In this document: one piece after another, positions 41,724 through 48,904 of the stretch
Numbering within the stretch: the first letter of the stretch is position 1
Layout of the letters: each line of letters opens with the position of its first letter
From: UASB124 sp041662445
GTDB lineage: Bacteria; Babelota; Babeliae; Babelales; RVW-14
NCBI GenBank assembly: GCA_041662445.1
Contig: JBAZSL010000009.1
Location: 1 to 62,061, forward strand
Direction of reading: 5' to 3'
DNA length: 62,061 nt
Position numbers and translations under genes: made by a program
The notes under the pieces: generated by a model
What the model saw: only the letters and a program-made list of their open reading frames with translations
Told to the model about the DNA's origin: nothing
The model's database searches: none

Positions 41724-42659
41724 TTACTCATTAAAAACGAGGTGGTCCAAACTATTTAACGGATGCTTTTCATCACAAAGTTGAGCGAGTTGTTGATTTG
41801 AAACGTGGGTATAAATTTCAGTGGTCGTAATGTTTTTGTGTCCTAAAAGTTCTTGAATAACGCGTAAGTCGACACCCTCATGAAGAAGATGTGTTGCAAA
41901 TGAGTGGCGTATTTTGTGCGGCGTGAGGTTGCGGTCAATGTGTAAAAATCGACGAAACATTTCAAAAATGCGCTGTACCGAGCGTGTGGTGAGTGCCCCT
42001 CCGCTGCAGTTGAGAAAAAGGTGGTGGAGCGATGATTCTTTGGCGAGTGGTGGCCGTTCTATGGCAAGATATTTTTTGAGCATTACCATAGCCTTAGAGC
42101 CAAAAAGCACGATGCGTTCGCGTCGTCCCTTGCCCATAACCCGAATTGTTTTTTTATCAAAATCGATATCGGTGAGTTTGATTGTCACCAGCTCTGAGCA
42201 GCGGATGCCGGTGGCGTAGAAAAGTTCAAATATTGCTTTGTCGCGGAAGGGGAACCGTGTGGGCAGATCGCGATCTTTGATGAGATCGAGGAGGAAGAAT
42301 ATTTCATCAATGGTCAGAACGGTTGGAAGCTTGCGGTCGATGCGCGGGGATTTGATAGAAAGATTGAGTGTGATACCCAGTTGGGCAAGAAATTGTTGAA
42401 ATGAGCGGAGGCATGAGCATTTACGGGCGAGAGTTGCTTTACTAATCTTTTTGTAAAAGAGTGAAACGACATAACGCTGGATGATGTCATCAAAACAATC
42501 GGCTCCGGGCGCTTTGCCTGCAGTAACACGGTCCCAAAAGTCAATAAGCTGGTGCAGATCGCTTTCGTAAGCGCGTATGGTATGGGGCGACGCATTCTTT
42601 TCAGCTTCTAAAAAAGTGATGAAGTCGGCGACCTTTGCTTGAAATGTTTCTTTATCCAT
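41724..42659 (-). CDS. Tyrosine recombinase XerC/XerD
   Basis: 311 residues from the ATG at 42659 (MDKETFQAKVADF), a usual Xer length. All catalytic residues are visible: Arg153 (TGIRCSE), Lys177 (GKGRRER), His248 and Arg251 (HKIRHSF), His274 (LGHKN) and Tyr283 (EIYTH). The N-terminal SAM-like core-binding domain is present. Xer recombinases resolve chromosome dimers at dif, activated by FtsK, which is encoded at 32514-34790. XerC and XerD cannot be told apart safely. There are no phage genes nearby, so a housekeeping role is more likely than an integrase. It shares a two-base gap with the methyltransferase. Confidence 0.93.
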   Translation of the reverse strand: MDKETFQAKVADFITFLEAEKNASPHTIRAYESDLHQLIDFWDRVTAGKAPGADCFDDIIQRYVVSLFYKKISKATLARKCSCLRSFQQFLAQLGITLNLSIKSPRIDRKLPTVLTIDEIFFLLDLIKDRDLPTRFPFRDKAIFELFYATGIRCSELVTIKLTDIDFDKKTIRVMGKGRRERIVLFGSKAMVMLKKYLAIERPPLAKESSLHHLFLNCSGGALTTRSVQRIFEMFRRFLHIDRNLTPHKIRHSFATHLLHEGVDLRVIQELLGHKNITTTEIYTHVSNQQLAQLCDEKHPLNSLDHLVFNE

Positions 42660-42789
42660 AATGGCAATCCCTCGTAAGCCCTCCGTTCTGGTGCCTGCTA
42701 TTGTCTCAAGTATTGGCATCAAATACAATCAGATGATAAAAATATGTTGGTTGATACGTTTCGACGCATACTTTACGCATGAGGTTACG

Positions 42790-43440
42790 ATGAATATTCC
42801 GGTCATTGTCCGTGAGCTTAAAAAGTGTACCCAAAAATTCCCCCTACCACTTGCCGACACTATCATTGTCGAATATGGCAGAGATCCGTATCTCATTTTG
42901 ATATCGTGTCTTTTGAGCCTACGGGCCAAGGATGCTATGACGATTCATGTATGTCGTACGCTCTTTGCGCGTGTGCGTACGCCGTATCAGATGGTAAAAC
43001 TCTCTCGGGCTGAGCTTGAAAAGGTGGTGTATACAACCGGTTTTTATAAAACCAAAGCACGCGTGCTTCACAATGTGAGCGCAGAGCTGATTGAAAAGTT
43101 TGGTGGCAAGGTGCCGCGGGACAAAGATATGTTGCTGATGATGAAGGGCATTGGCCCAAAAACGGCGAATTTGGTGGTTTCACTTGCCTACGGTCAACCA
43201 GAAATTTGTGTTGATACGCATGTGCACCGTATTTCCAATCGCATGGGACTTGTTCATACGACGACGGTGGAAGCGACTGAGGATGCGTTGCGCACGGCTT
43301 TGCCTCAACGATATTGGATTGTGTGGAATAAGTTGCTCGTGATGTGGGGACAGAATGTTTGTACGTCTCGATTTCCGTGGTGCAGTCGGTGCGCGGTGAG
43401 TGGGTGGTGCAAGAAGGTTGGGGTGCTCAAATCTCGTTAA
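42790..43440 (+). CDS. nth: Endonuclease III
   Basis: 216 residues from the ATG at 42790, five bases after GAGG. An open frame begins upstream at 42661 but lacks family similarity. The helix-hairpin-helix is MKGIGPKTANLVVSLAYG with Lys124, and the catalytic Asp142 is in VDTHVHRISNR. The [4Fe-4S] cluster is complete: Cys191, Cys198, Cys201 and Cys207 with the C-x6-C-x2-C-x5-C spacing. It removes oxidised pyrimidines and cuts abasic sites in base excision repair. It is divergent from the Xer gene. Confidence 0.96.
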   Translation: MNIPVIVRELKKCTQKFPLPLADTIIVEYGRDPYLILISCLLSLRAKDAMTIHVCRTLFARVRTPYQMVKLSRAELEKVVYTTGFYKTKARVLHNVSAELIEKFGGKVPRDKDMLLMMKGIGPKTANLVVSLAYGQPEICVDTHVHRISNRMGLVHTTTVEATEDALRTALPQRYWIVWNKLLVMWGQNVCTSRFPWCSRCAVSGWCKKVGVLKSR

Positions 43441-43476
43441 AAACAAAAACGAGGGTGAAAACTTTTTCACCCTCGT
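43440..43476. terminator. Bidirectional terminator between nth and 43500-44501
   Basis: Arms ACGAGGGTGAAAA and TTTTCACCCTCGT pair around three bases; on the minus strand a run TTTTTGTTT follows. Closely related stem-loops follow the three other paralogues (44870-44905, 46037-46067, 46803-46833). Confidence 0.88.
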
Positions 43477-43499
43477 TAATTTGCGGGAAAACTACGAAG

Positions 43500-44501
43500 T
43501 TAGGCTGCTGCTACGATTGCTGGCGCTTCTTCGACTTTATTTTCTACAGGAGTTACTACTGGAGTAGCTTCTTCTTTGTTTTGTACTGAATCTTCTACTA
43601 CTGGGGTAGCTTCTTCGACTTTGGTTTCTACTGTAGCTACCACTACTGGCACTTCTTCGACTTTATTTTCTACAGGAGTTACTACTGGGGTAACTTCTTC
43701 TTTGTTTTGTACTGAATCTTCTACTACTGGGGTAGCTTCTTCAACTTTGTTTTCTACTGTAGCTACCACTACTGGCACTTCTTCTACTTTATTTTCTACA
43801 GGAGTTACTACTTGGGTAACTTCTTCTTTGTTTTGTACTGAATCTTCTACTACTGGGGTAGCTTCTTCAACTTTGTTTTCTACTGTAGCTACCACTACTG
43901 GCACAACTACTTCTTCGACTTTGGCTGGTACGGGAGTTGCTTCTGCGGCAGCAAGTGCAGCTACAAGTTGTGCCTCTTCGACTGCGTCTTTGCCAAACAT
44001 CCAATTCCAACCACGTACTGCTGCTGAATCCTTGCCTTGGTAAATTTGGTAAATGACGAGGAGTGCGATGGCAGCGATAATTGCGGACCGGATAGAATGT
44101 TCTCTTAGCTGAGTTCCTGCCCAGTCGACCGGTTTTTGTGCCCATGCGAGGGCGTTAAGCCACCCCTGAACTCTTTCGAGTTTGGAGTATGCTTTTTTAT
44201 CGCCTGTAAGCTCGGGCAATGGCTTGCCTGCGCAAGAAATACCGTACAGCGCTGCGTAAGCGGCAACAATGACGGCGCTGGTAGTGATAACTTTATGTCT
44301 GCTGAACCAACTCTTAACTTCTTCTTTTGGAAGACCAAGTTGGTCGGCAATGGCATCGATGTTCTTGGTGTCGTTCAGGAACTTCTGAACGTTTTTAACA
44401 TCTTCTTGCGTGGCGACGACTTTTGGTTGTTCAACTGGATTAACGCCGTAAACGCGTGCTCCACACAGAGCAAGTAAAGTTGCTAATGCAATTCTTTTCA
44501 T
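43500..44501 (-). CDS. Exported two-segment membrane protein with 42-residue repeats (family S, member 1)
   Basis: 333 residues from the ATG at 44501, chosen because the protein then starts MKRIALATLLALCGARVYG, a signal peptide, with AGAGGG upstream. Residues about 25-70 include VKSWFSRHKVITTSAV leading into a membrane segment. A second segment (SAIIAAIALLVIYQIY) is followed by the family signature GKDSAAVRGWNWMFGK. The C-terminal half is three 42-residue repeats (VPVVVATVENKVEE, ATPVVEDSVQNKEE, TPVVTPVENKVEE), then APAIVAAA. I do not recognise the family. The repeats resemble flexible, acidic surface stalks. Three shorter paralogues follow upstream. Confidence 0.8.
   Translation of the reverse strand: MKRIALATLLALCGARVYGVNPVEQPKVVATQEDVKNVQKFLNDTKNIDAIADQLGLPKEEVKSWFSRHKVITTSAVIVAAYAALYGISCAGKPLPELTGDKKAYSKLERVQGWLNALAWAQKPVDWAGTQLREHSIRSAIIAAIALLVIYQIYQGKDSAAVRGWNWMFGKDAVEEAQLVAALAAAEATPVPAKVEEVVVPVVVATVENKVEEATPVVEDSVQNKEEVTQVVTPVENKVEEVPVVVATVENKVEEATPVVEDSVQNKEEVTPVVTPVENKVEEVPVVVATVETKVEEATPVVEDSVQNKEEATPVVTPVENKVEEAPAIVAAA
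43527..43904 (-). repeat. Tandem 126-bp repeat inside 43500-44501
   Basis: Three copies of a 126-bp unit coding for 42 residues, with few differences, mostly synonymous or T/Q and N/T changes. The unit itself is built of shorter VEE/PVV pieces. Such arrays change length easily by slippage or recombination. Confidence 0.9.
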
Positions 44502-44611
44502 CTCAAATATCCCTCTCGAAAAACTATAAACACCCACGTAACGATTCTCTTCGTTCGTTTTCGCTTGCCGATTTTCACGCGCGCTTTGTTTCGGTTTTGC
44601 AATGCGGGGAG

Positions 44612-44639
44612 ATGATACCATAGCCCGGACAAAAGGCAA
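44612..44639 (-). promoter_or_regulatory. Promoter of 43500-44501
   Basis: On the minus strand, TTGCCT (44634-44639), a 16-base spacer and TATCAT (44612-44617), about 110 bases before the start codon. The corresponding TTGCCT-16-TAAGAT is conserved before the paralogue at 44929-45585. Confidence 0.6.
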
Positions 44640-44780
44640 AATATTTTCGATAGTACATTTATTTTTACATTGACTCATTATTGTTCGCAAAGTGCATCAA
44701 AAAGCCCGGAGTTGCGATGAGAAGCGCGTATTAATTACTTTTTGCATTTGTTTGGCAGAACTGCTTGTTTTTTTTCGATA

Positions 44781-44817
44781 GCGCACCATACCAAACCATT
44801 TAGTGGTACGCAAGTTT
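44781..44817. repeat. 37-bp sequence conserved upstream of two family-S genes
   Basis: The sequence beginning GCGCACCATACCAAACC and ending GTACGCAAGTTT is identical at 45962-45998. Both copies lie about 145-150 bases upstream of the -35 of their gene. TACCA and TGGTA inside it form a short dyad, so it could be a regulator site or just part of the duplicated unit. Confidence 0.6.
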
Positions 44818-44869
44818 AATGGGGTAGGCGATAGGGGTTTTTTGAATGAGAAAGAATGTGAATGATACA

Positions 44870-44905
44870 AAAGAAAACGAGGGTGAGAAAATTTCTCACC
44901 CTCGT
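44870..44905 (-). terminator. Terminator after 44929-45585
   Basis: ACGAGGGTGAGAAA pairs with TTTCTCACCCTCGT; on the minus strand TTTTCTTTTG follows. Confidence 0.88.
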
Positions 44906-44928
44906 TAATTTATGACGAAGTTATGAAG

Positions 44929-45585
44929 TTAGACAGCTGCTGGAACTACTGCTGGTGCAGATTCCTTTTTGTCTTCTTCTTTTTTAGCATCTTCGACAAC
45001 AGCTTGTACTTCAGCGACTGCTTTTTTGCCGAATGCTTTTTTGCAGAGATGTGCTACTAGTGAATCTTTGCCTTGGTAGATTTCGTAAAGGACGATGATT
45101 GCGGCGATAGCGATAACGCTGTCCCAAATATAATGCTCTTTTGCATGGCTAAGACCAGCTTGGACTGCCCAAACAGGTGCCTGTGCATATTTAAGGTAGT
45201 GGTTGAGATAGTGGCCAAGCTTTTGAAGCTTCGTAATATCATCTGTGCCATCTGTCCATTTTGATTCTTTGTACTCCTGAAGCTTGCCGTTTTCTTTGTT
45301 CCAATGAGCTTCTTTTGTCAAATAAGAAAGAGCAAGTGCAACTGCGTAAGTACCAACGGCTGTTGATGTGATAACTTTATGTCTGCTGAACCAACCTTTA
45401 ACTTCTTCTTTTGGAAGACCAAGTTGATCGGCAATGGCATCGATGCTCTTGGTATCGTTCAGAACTCTTTGAAGTTCATCAACCTGTGCTTGGGTAACAT
45501 CTTGTGGTTGTTGTTCAACCGGAATAGCACCGTAAACGCGTGCTCCGCAAAGAGCAAGTAATACTGCTAATGCAATTCTTTTCAT
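44929..45585 (-). CDS. Exported two-segment membrane protein (family S, member 2)
   Basis: 218 residues from the ATG at 45585 (MKRIALAVLLALCGARVYG), nearly identical in signal peptide and 5' region to member 1. VKGWFSRHKVITSTAVGTYA leads into the first membrane segment. The second (SVIAIAAIIVLYEIYQ) runs into GKDSLVAHLCKKAFGKK. The C-terminal tail is short and acidic-basic (EDAKKEEDKKESAP), ending AVVPAAV. It lacks the 42-residue repeats of member 1. The two genes and about 300 bases of upstream DNA are duplicated. Function is unknown; envelope location is inferred. Confidence 0.8.
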   Translation of the reverse strand: MKRIALAVLLALCGARVYGAIPVEQQPQDVTQAQVDELQRVLNDTKSIDAIADQLGLPKEEVKGWFSRHKVITSTAVGTYAVALALSYLTKEAHWNKENGKLQEYKESKWTDGTDDITKLQKLGHYLNHYLKYAQAPVWAVQAGLSHAKEHYIWDSVIAIAAIIVLYEIYQGKDSLVAHLCKKAFGKKAVAEVQAVVEDAKKEEDKKESAPAVVPAAV

Positions 45586-45784
45586 CTCAAATATCCCTCT
45601 CGAAAAACTATAAACACCCACGTAACGATTTCCTTCGTTCGTTTTCGCTTGGCCGATTTTTACGCGCGCTTTTTTCGGCTACGCTCAACGTGAAGGAAAC
45701 ACATTATTGGAACCCATCCAAACTCAACATACATTTCAATTTTTTGTAAGCCTGAGGCCTAAATTTATTCCATAATGCGAGGAG

Positions 45785-45812
45785 ATCTTACCATAGCTCG
45801 GGCAAAAGGCAA
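45785..45812 (-). promoter_or_regulatory. Promoter of 44929-45585
   Basis: On the minus strand, TTGCCT (45807-45812), a 16-base spacer and TAAGAT (45785-45790), conserved in position and sequence with the promoter of the paralogue. The leader is about 190 bases. Confidence 0.55.
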
Positions 45813-45961
45813 GATATTTTTGATAGCATATCTATTTTTGCACTGACTAATATTTGTTCGCGCTTTATTTCAAAAATCCCGGCGCTACGTCAAGAAGTAC
45901 GTATTATTTACCGTTTGCACTTGTTTATCGCGCCCGCTTATTTTTTTAAGTTTTTTCAATA

Positions 45962-45998
45962 GCGCACCATACCAAACCATTTAGTGGTACGCAAGTTT
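45962..45998. repeat. Second copy of the 37-bp upstream sequence
   Basis: Identical to 44781-44817; see that entry. The surrounding 250 bases are also similar between the two intergenic regions, with the 45586-46036 gap holding no gene. Confidence 0.6.
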
Positions 45999-46036
45999 GG
46001 TGAATTGTGTGACAAGTTTTGTGTAATACGCACACA

Positions 46037-46067
46037 AAGAAAAGAGGGTGAGAATTTTCTCACCCTC
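46037..46067 (-). terminator. Terminator after 46094-46678
   Basis: GAGGGTGAGAA and TTCTCACCCTC arms with two loop bases; on the minus strand TTTTCTTTG follows. Confidence 0.85.
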
Positions 46068-46093
46068 GGTGATGTACAAGAATAATGATGATG

Positions 46094-46678
46094 TTAGGCA
46101 GTAACTGGTGTAGCAACATTTTGTGATTGAGCATCTGCTTTTTTCTGAGCTTGTGTAGTGCCCTGTTTCTTGCCAAAGAATTTGTTCCAGAGCCTAATTG
46201 TTGTCGCATCTTTCCCATGCGCAAGATCGTACAATAAAAGTGCTGCGATGATAATGGTAAGGGTTGTGATGCTTTTCTGAGTAGTGTTGGCAGTTATCCA
46301 TTTTTTGCAAAGAAAACACGTTAGATTGGTTCTGAGTGGGCCTTGAGAACCCATGGCAACCTTGCCGGTCTCATCATCGATACGGTCGAAACATTCTATG
46401 TGTGCGAGATAATAAACTGCTGCAAGCAGCAATGGGATTGCTGCAGCGCCAATGAGGGCTTTTTTGTGGCGACTCACCCAGCTTTGTTCTTCTTGAGAAA
46501 GGTCAGATTTTGCAAGGAGATCTCCAACGTTTTTGGCATTGCTGCAGGCATTTGCAATTATTTGCGCATCTTCATGTGTAAGCACAGCTTCACTTTGAGG
46601 TTTTTCAACGTGTGGTTCAGCGCCATAAACATATGCGCCACAAAAAACGCCAACGAGTGCAAGAGTGAGTTTTTTCAT
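46094..46678 (-). CDS. Exported two-segment membrane protein (family S, member 3)
   Basis: 194 residues with a signal peptide MKKLTLALVGVFCGAYVYG. The family pattern is present: EQSWVSRHKKALIGAA before the first membrane segment, then a Cys-containing middle (TCFLCKKW), the second segment (TLTIIIAALLLYDLAH) and GKDATTIRLWNKFFGKK. It ends QSQNVATPVTA. It is closer to member 4 than to members 1 and 2. Ribosome site is weak. It has its own promoter and terminator. Function unknown. Confidence 0.78.
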   Translation of the reverse strand: MKKLTLALVGVFCGAYVYGAEPHVEKPQSEAVLTHEDAQIIANACSNAKNVGDLLAKSDLSQEEQSWVSRHKKALIGAAAIPLLLAAVYYLAHIECFDRIDDETGKVAMGSQGPLRTNLTCFLCKKWITANTTQKSITTLTIIIAALLLYDLAHGKDATTIRLWNKFFGKKQGTTQAQKKADAQSQNVATPVTA

Positions 46679-46720
46679 GAGAATAATCTTTCGATTAAGA
46701 ATGGTGTTTTGACGGCCGAA

Positions 46721-46748
46721 ATAATAGCAGAGAGCTCATAAAAAACAA
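46721..46748 (-). promoter_or_regulatory. Promoter of 46094-46678
   Basis: On the minus strand, TTGTTT (46743-46748), a 16-base spacer and TATTAT (46721-46726). The region including TTTATGAGC is conserved before the paralogue at 47130-47822. Confidence 0.65.
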
Positions 46749-46802
46749 GTTTTATGCGACGATGCGCTTTTGTTGGGGTTGTATTGTGCAAAAAGTTAGA
46801 AA

Positions 46803-46833
46803 AGAAAAAGAGGGTGAGAATTTTCTCACCCCC
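46803..46833 (-). terminator. Terminator of 47130-47822, displaced by a repeat insertion
   Basis: GAGGGTGAGAA pairs with TTCTCACCCCC (one mismatch), with TTTTTCTTT following on the minus strand. It is homologous to the terminator at 46037-46067, but here about 270 bases of repeat separate it from the stop codon. Confidence 0.75.
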
Positions 46834-46861
46834 GGTGATGCACAAGAATAATGATATTAGG

Positions 46862-47130
46862 TTTCGTTCACTTTTTACGTCATCCCCCTCCTACGCTGAG
46901 GCTAGCTTCGAAGGGCAGGCCGCCGACTTCTTACGTCGTCCCCGCGAAAGCGGGGATCCAGCGCTTTTGTTTAAGTTTACGATAATAAAAGTTGATAGCA
47001 AAACGTATGTTCTTCTGGATTCCCTCATTCGAGGAGCCTGCCCGCCATAGCCTTGCCTGCCCATCGGAGTCTTGGCGGAGTTGGGGCGACGGCGGGAATG
47101 ACCTTGTTGTCCCTAAACGACAACAGAGCC
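46862..47130. repeat. Family-B repeat, uninterrupted copy, inserted at a stop codon
   Basis: About 269 bp with the CCCCGC-GAAA-GCGGGG hairpin, GATAGCAAAACGTATG, and a wide palindrome CTGGATTCCC to GGGAATGACC containing a CCCCAACTCCGCC-type insert. It is flanked by TAGG on both sides (46858-46861 and 47131-47134). The paralogue at 46094 reads straight through the equivalent point (ATGTTAGGCAG), so the sequence is an insertion. Its right edge supplies the C of the complementary CTA, changing the stop codon from TAA to TAG. Confidence 0.8.
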
Positions 47131-47822
47131 TAGGCAGCAACTGGTGCAGCAACATTTTGTAATTGAGCATCCACGTTTTTCTGAGCTTGGATAATTTTCT
47201 GCTTTTTGCCGAAGAGCTTGTTCCAGGTCTTGGCGGTTGTTGAATCTTTGCCGCGGGAGTATTCATGAAGCGCAATGCAGGCAAACAGAATGACGGCGGC
47301 GATGAAGACAGTGGTACGCGCGGTGTAGTCGGTGATTTGCGTTTTGGTCCAATCGACTGGTATTTGCGGCCATTGAAGATAGGTAAACAGGAATTTTTGA
47401 AATTTGATCAACCCCGTGACCCTTTGGCCGTTTTCGTGTGTTATCGGCGACCCGTCGCGTTGCGCTGGTGGGGTAATGGTGTAAACATTCCCATGTTTGT
47501 TCACAAGAATGTCTTTGCCAAAATAAGAAAGAAGCAATGCTATCGCATAAAGGCTCGTCGTTGTTCCAATCGTAGCCGTTATACCCTTGTGTTTACTGAT
47601 CCAGCTTCTTACGATATTGTTTTCTTTTTGTGAAAGCTTAAGTTGTGCGAGAGTCTTTTCAAGCTCTGCGATAGTAAGTTCGCCTTTGCGAGCATCACCG
47701 CTGAGTGCGTCGACTACGTGAGCGGCGGTATTGCCAGAAACGTGTTTCTCCTGTGCTTCCATGCCATAACTATGCGGGGCACAGAGGGCGCCAACTGCTA
47801 ATAAAAGTGTGAGCTTTTTCAT
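47130..47822 (-). CDS. Exported two-segment membrane protein (family S, member 4)
   Basis: 230 residues from the ATG at 47822 (MKKLTLLLAVGALCAPHSYG), behind AAGGA. VRSWISKHKGITATIG leads into the first membrane segment; the second (TVFIAAVILFACIALHEY) is followed by GKDSTTAKTWNKLFGKK. The tail QLQNVAAPVAA matches that of member 3. With members 1-3 this defines a conserved layout: signal peptide, W-[VIF]-S-[RK]-H-K, two membrane segments, GKDS/A-x5-W-N-x2-FGK, and an AP-x2-V-A-A type end. A family-B repeat abuts its stop codon. Function unknown. Confidence 0.78.
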   Translation of the reverse strand: MKKLTLLLAVGALCAPHSYGMEAQEKHVSGNTAAHVVDALSGDARKGELTIAELEKTLAQLKLSQKENNIVRSWISKHKGITATIGTTTSLYAIALLLSYFGKDILVNKHGNVYTITPPAQRDGSPITHENGQRVTGLIKFQKFLFTYLQWPQIPVDWTKTQITDYTARTTVFIAAVILFACIALHEYSRGKDSTTAKTWNKLFGKKQKIIQAQKNVDAQLQNVAAPVAA

Positions 47823-47927
47823 GCGATATCCTTCTCTACATAAACAGACAACAATGTGGCCAGAACTATAACAACTACTGCGCATTTTCTCTTCTCAAGC
47901 AGGAGCTATTCTGAACTGGGGGGCGAA

Positions 47928-47955
47928 ATGATAGCAAAGTGCTCATAAAAAACAA
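47928..47955 (-). promoter_or_regulatory. Promoter of 47130-47822
   Basis: On the minus strand, TTGTTT (47950-47955), a 16-base spacer and TATCAT (47928-47933), homologous to the promoter at 46721-46748. Confidence 0.65.
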
Positions 47956-48022
47956 GTTTTGCGCGGCGATGCGCACTTATCGTCACGTTTGCTTGGTAGA
48001 TTGTATTTTTTTGAGTAATCTA

Positions 48023-48050
48023 TTGAATGTTTGTTGTATCCCCATAAAAT
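48023..48050 (+). promoter_or_regulatory. Predicted promoter of the adenylate kinase gene
   Basis: TTGAAT at 48023-48028, a 16-base spacer and TAAAAT at 48045-48050, giving a leader of roughly 15 bases before the ATG at 48072. Confidence 0.5.
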
Positions 48051-48071
48051 TCTTACGAAAGGCGTTTCCTT

Positions 48072-48830
48072 ATGGTGAAGATGTTCGGTTTGCTTGCAGT
48101 AGCAATTATCGTTGTTGTTGCGCTTGCTTCATGCGGAGCTTTTTCTAAAAAAGAGCAACCACAACCAACTAAAACTATTTTGACGTTTCTTGGTGCTCCT
48201 GGTTCTGGTAAAGGAACGGTTGCCGAACAATGCGTTAAGAATTTTGGTTATGCAACTATGTCGACGGGCAATTTGTTGCGTGAAGCGGTAGCGCGTGGTG
48301 ATGAGCTCGGCAAAAAAGCTGATGCGTTTATGAAAGCGGGTTCGTTGGTGCCTGATGAATTGGTCATGGCCCTTGTTGAAGAATGGCTCACGCGTAACAT
48401 GCCAACAATTACTACGTTGGTACTCGATGGTTATCCTCGTACCGCCGCGCAAGCAACGTTGTTCATTGATCTTTTGAAAAGCAAATTTCCTGAAGTGACA
48501 TTGCGTGTGGTGAACATTGCTATTTCTGATGATGCCATTGTTGCTCGTCTTGCAGATCGTTTGGTCTGCTCGAACAAGCCTTGCCAATCAGTGTACTCAC
48601 GTAAGTTGCTCAAAGATCCAACGAAGTTAGTCTGTGAGAAATGCGGCAGCCCACTTATTCGTCGTGAAGATGATAATGAAACGGTGGTACGCAATCGTCT
48701 TAAAGTGTATGCCGATAATATTGATCCAATGATCAAAGTGTACAAAGATTCCGCTGTGCGTTTTGATGAGGTGAATGTTGAAGGCAAAACGGTAGAAGAA
48801 GTTTTCGCGGAATTTAAGAAATTGGTTTAG
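48072..48830 (+). CDS. adk: Adenylate kinase with lipoprotein signal peptide
   Basis: 252 residues. The kinase part is complete: P-loop GAPGSGKGT (41-49), TGNLLREAV, LDGYPRT (119-124), and a LID with zinc-type cysteines Cys166, Cys171, Cys188 and Cys191. The reaction is AMP + ATP to 2 ADP. Unusually, it begins with a membrane-targeting stretch GLLAVAIIVVVALASC that ends in a lipobox (LASC, Cys21), then GAFSKKEQPQPTK. It should therefore be exported and lipid-anchored, with the kinase outside the cytoplasm. The first LID cysteine pair is spaced by four rather than two residues. An AAAGG site precedes the ATG. No other adenylate kinase is seen in the window. Confidence 0.9.
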   Translation: MVKMFGLLAVAIIVVVALASCGAFSKKEQPQPTKTILTFLGAPGSGKGTVAEQCVKNFGYATMSTGNLLREAVARGDELGKKADAFMKAGSLVPDELVMALVEEWLTRNMPTITTLVLDGYPRTAAQATLFIDLLKSKFPEVTLRVVNIAISDDAIVARLADRLVCSNKPCQSVYSRKLLKDPTKLVCEKCGSPLIRREDDNETVVRNRLKVYADNIDPMIKVYKDSAVRFDEVNVEGKTVEEVFAEFKKLV

Positions 48831-48854
48831 TTCGCGGAAGAATTAGAGAAGTAA

Positions 48855-48884
48855 GAAGGGGCACCGAGTTTTCGGTGCCCCTTC
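48855..48884. terminator. Bidirectional terminator between adk and 48905-50296
   Basis: GAAGGGGCACCGA and TCGGTGCCCCTTC form a perfect 13-bp stem around four bases. It serves two convergent genes. Confidence 0.88.
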
Positions 48885-48904
48885 TTCATGCTTGAGCAGG
48901 TGTG

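Noticed and set aside
41724..42659. Tyrosine recombinase as a phage or island integrase
   Set aside because: No phage genes, no tRNA-type attachment site and a standard Xer length; chromosome dimer resolution with FtsK is more likely.
43576..44043. 155-codon plus-strand frame with Thr/Ser repeats
   Set aside because: It is the antisense image of the VEE/PVV repeat region.
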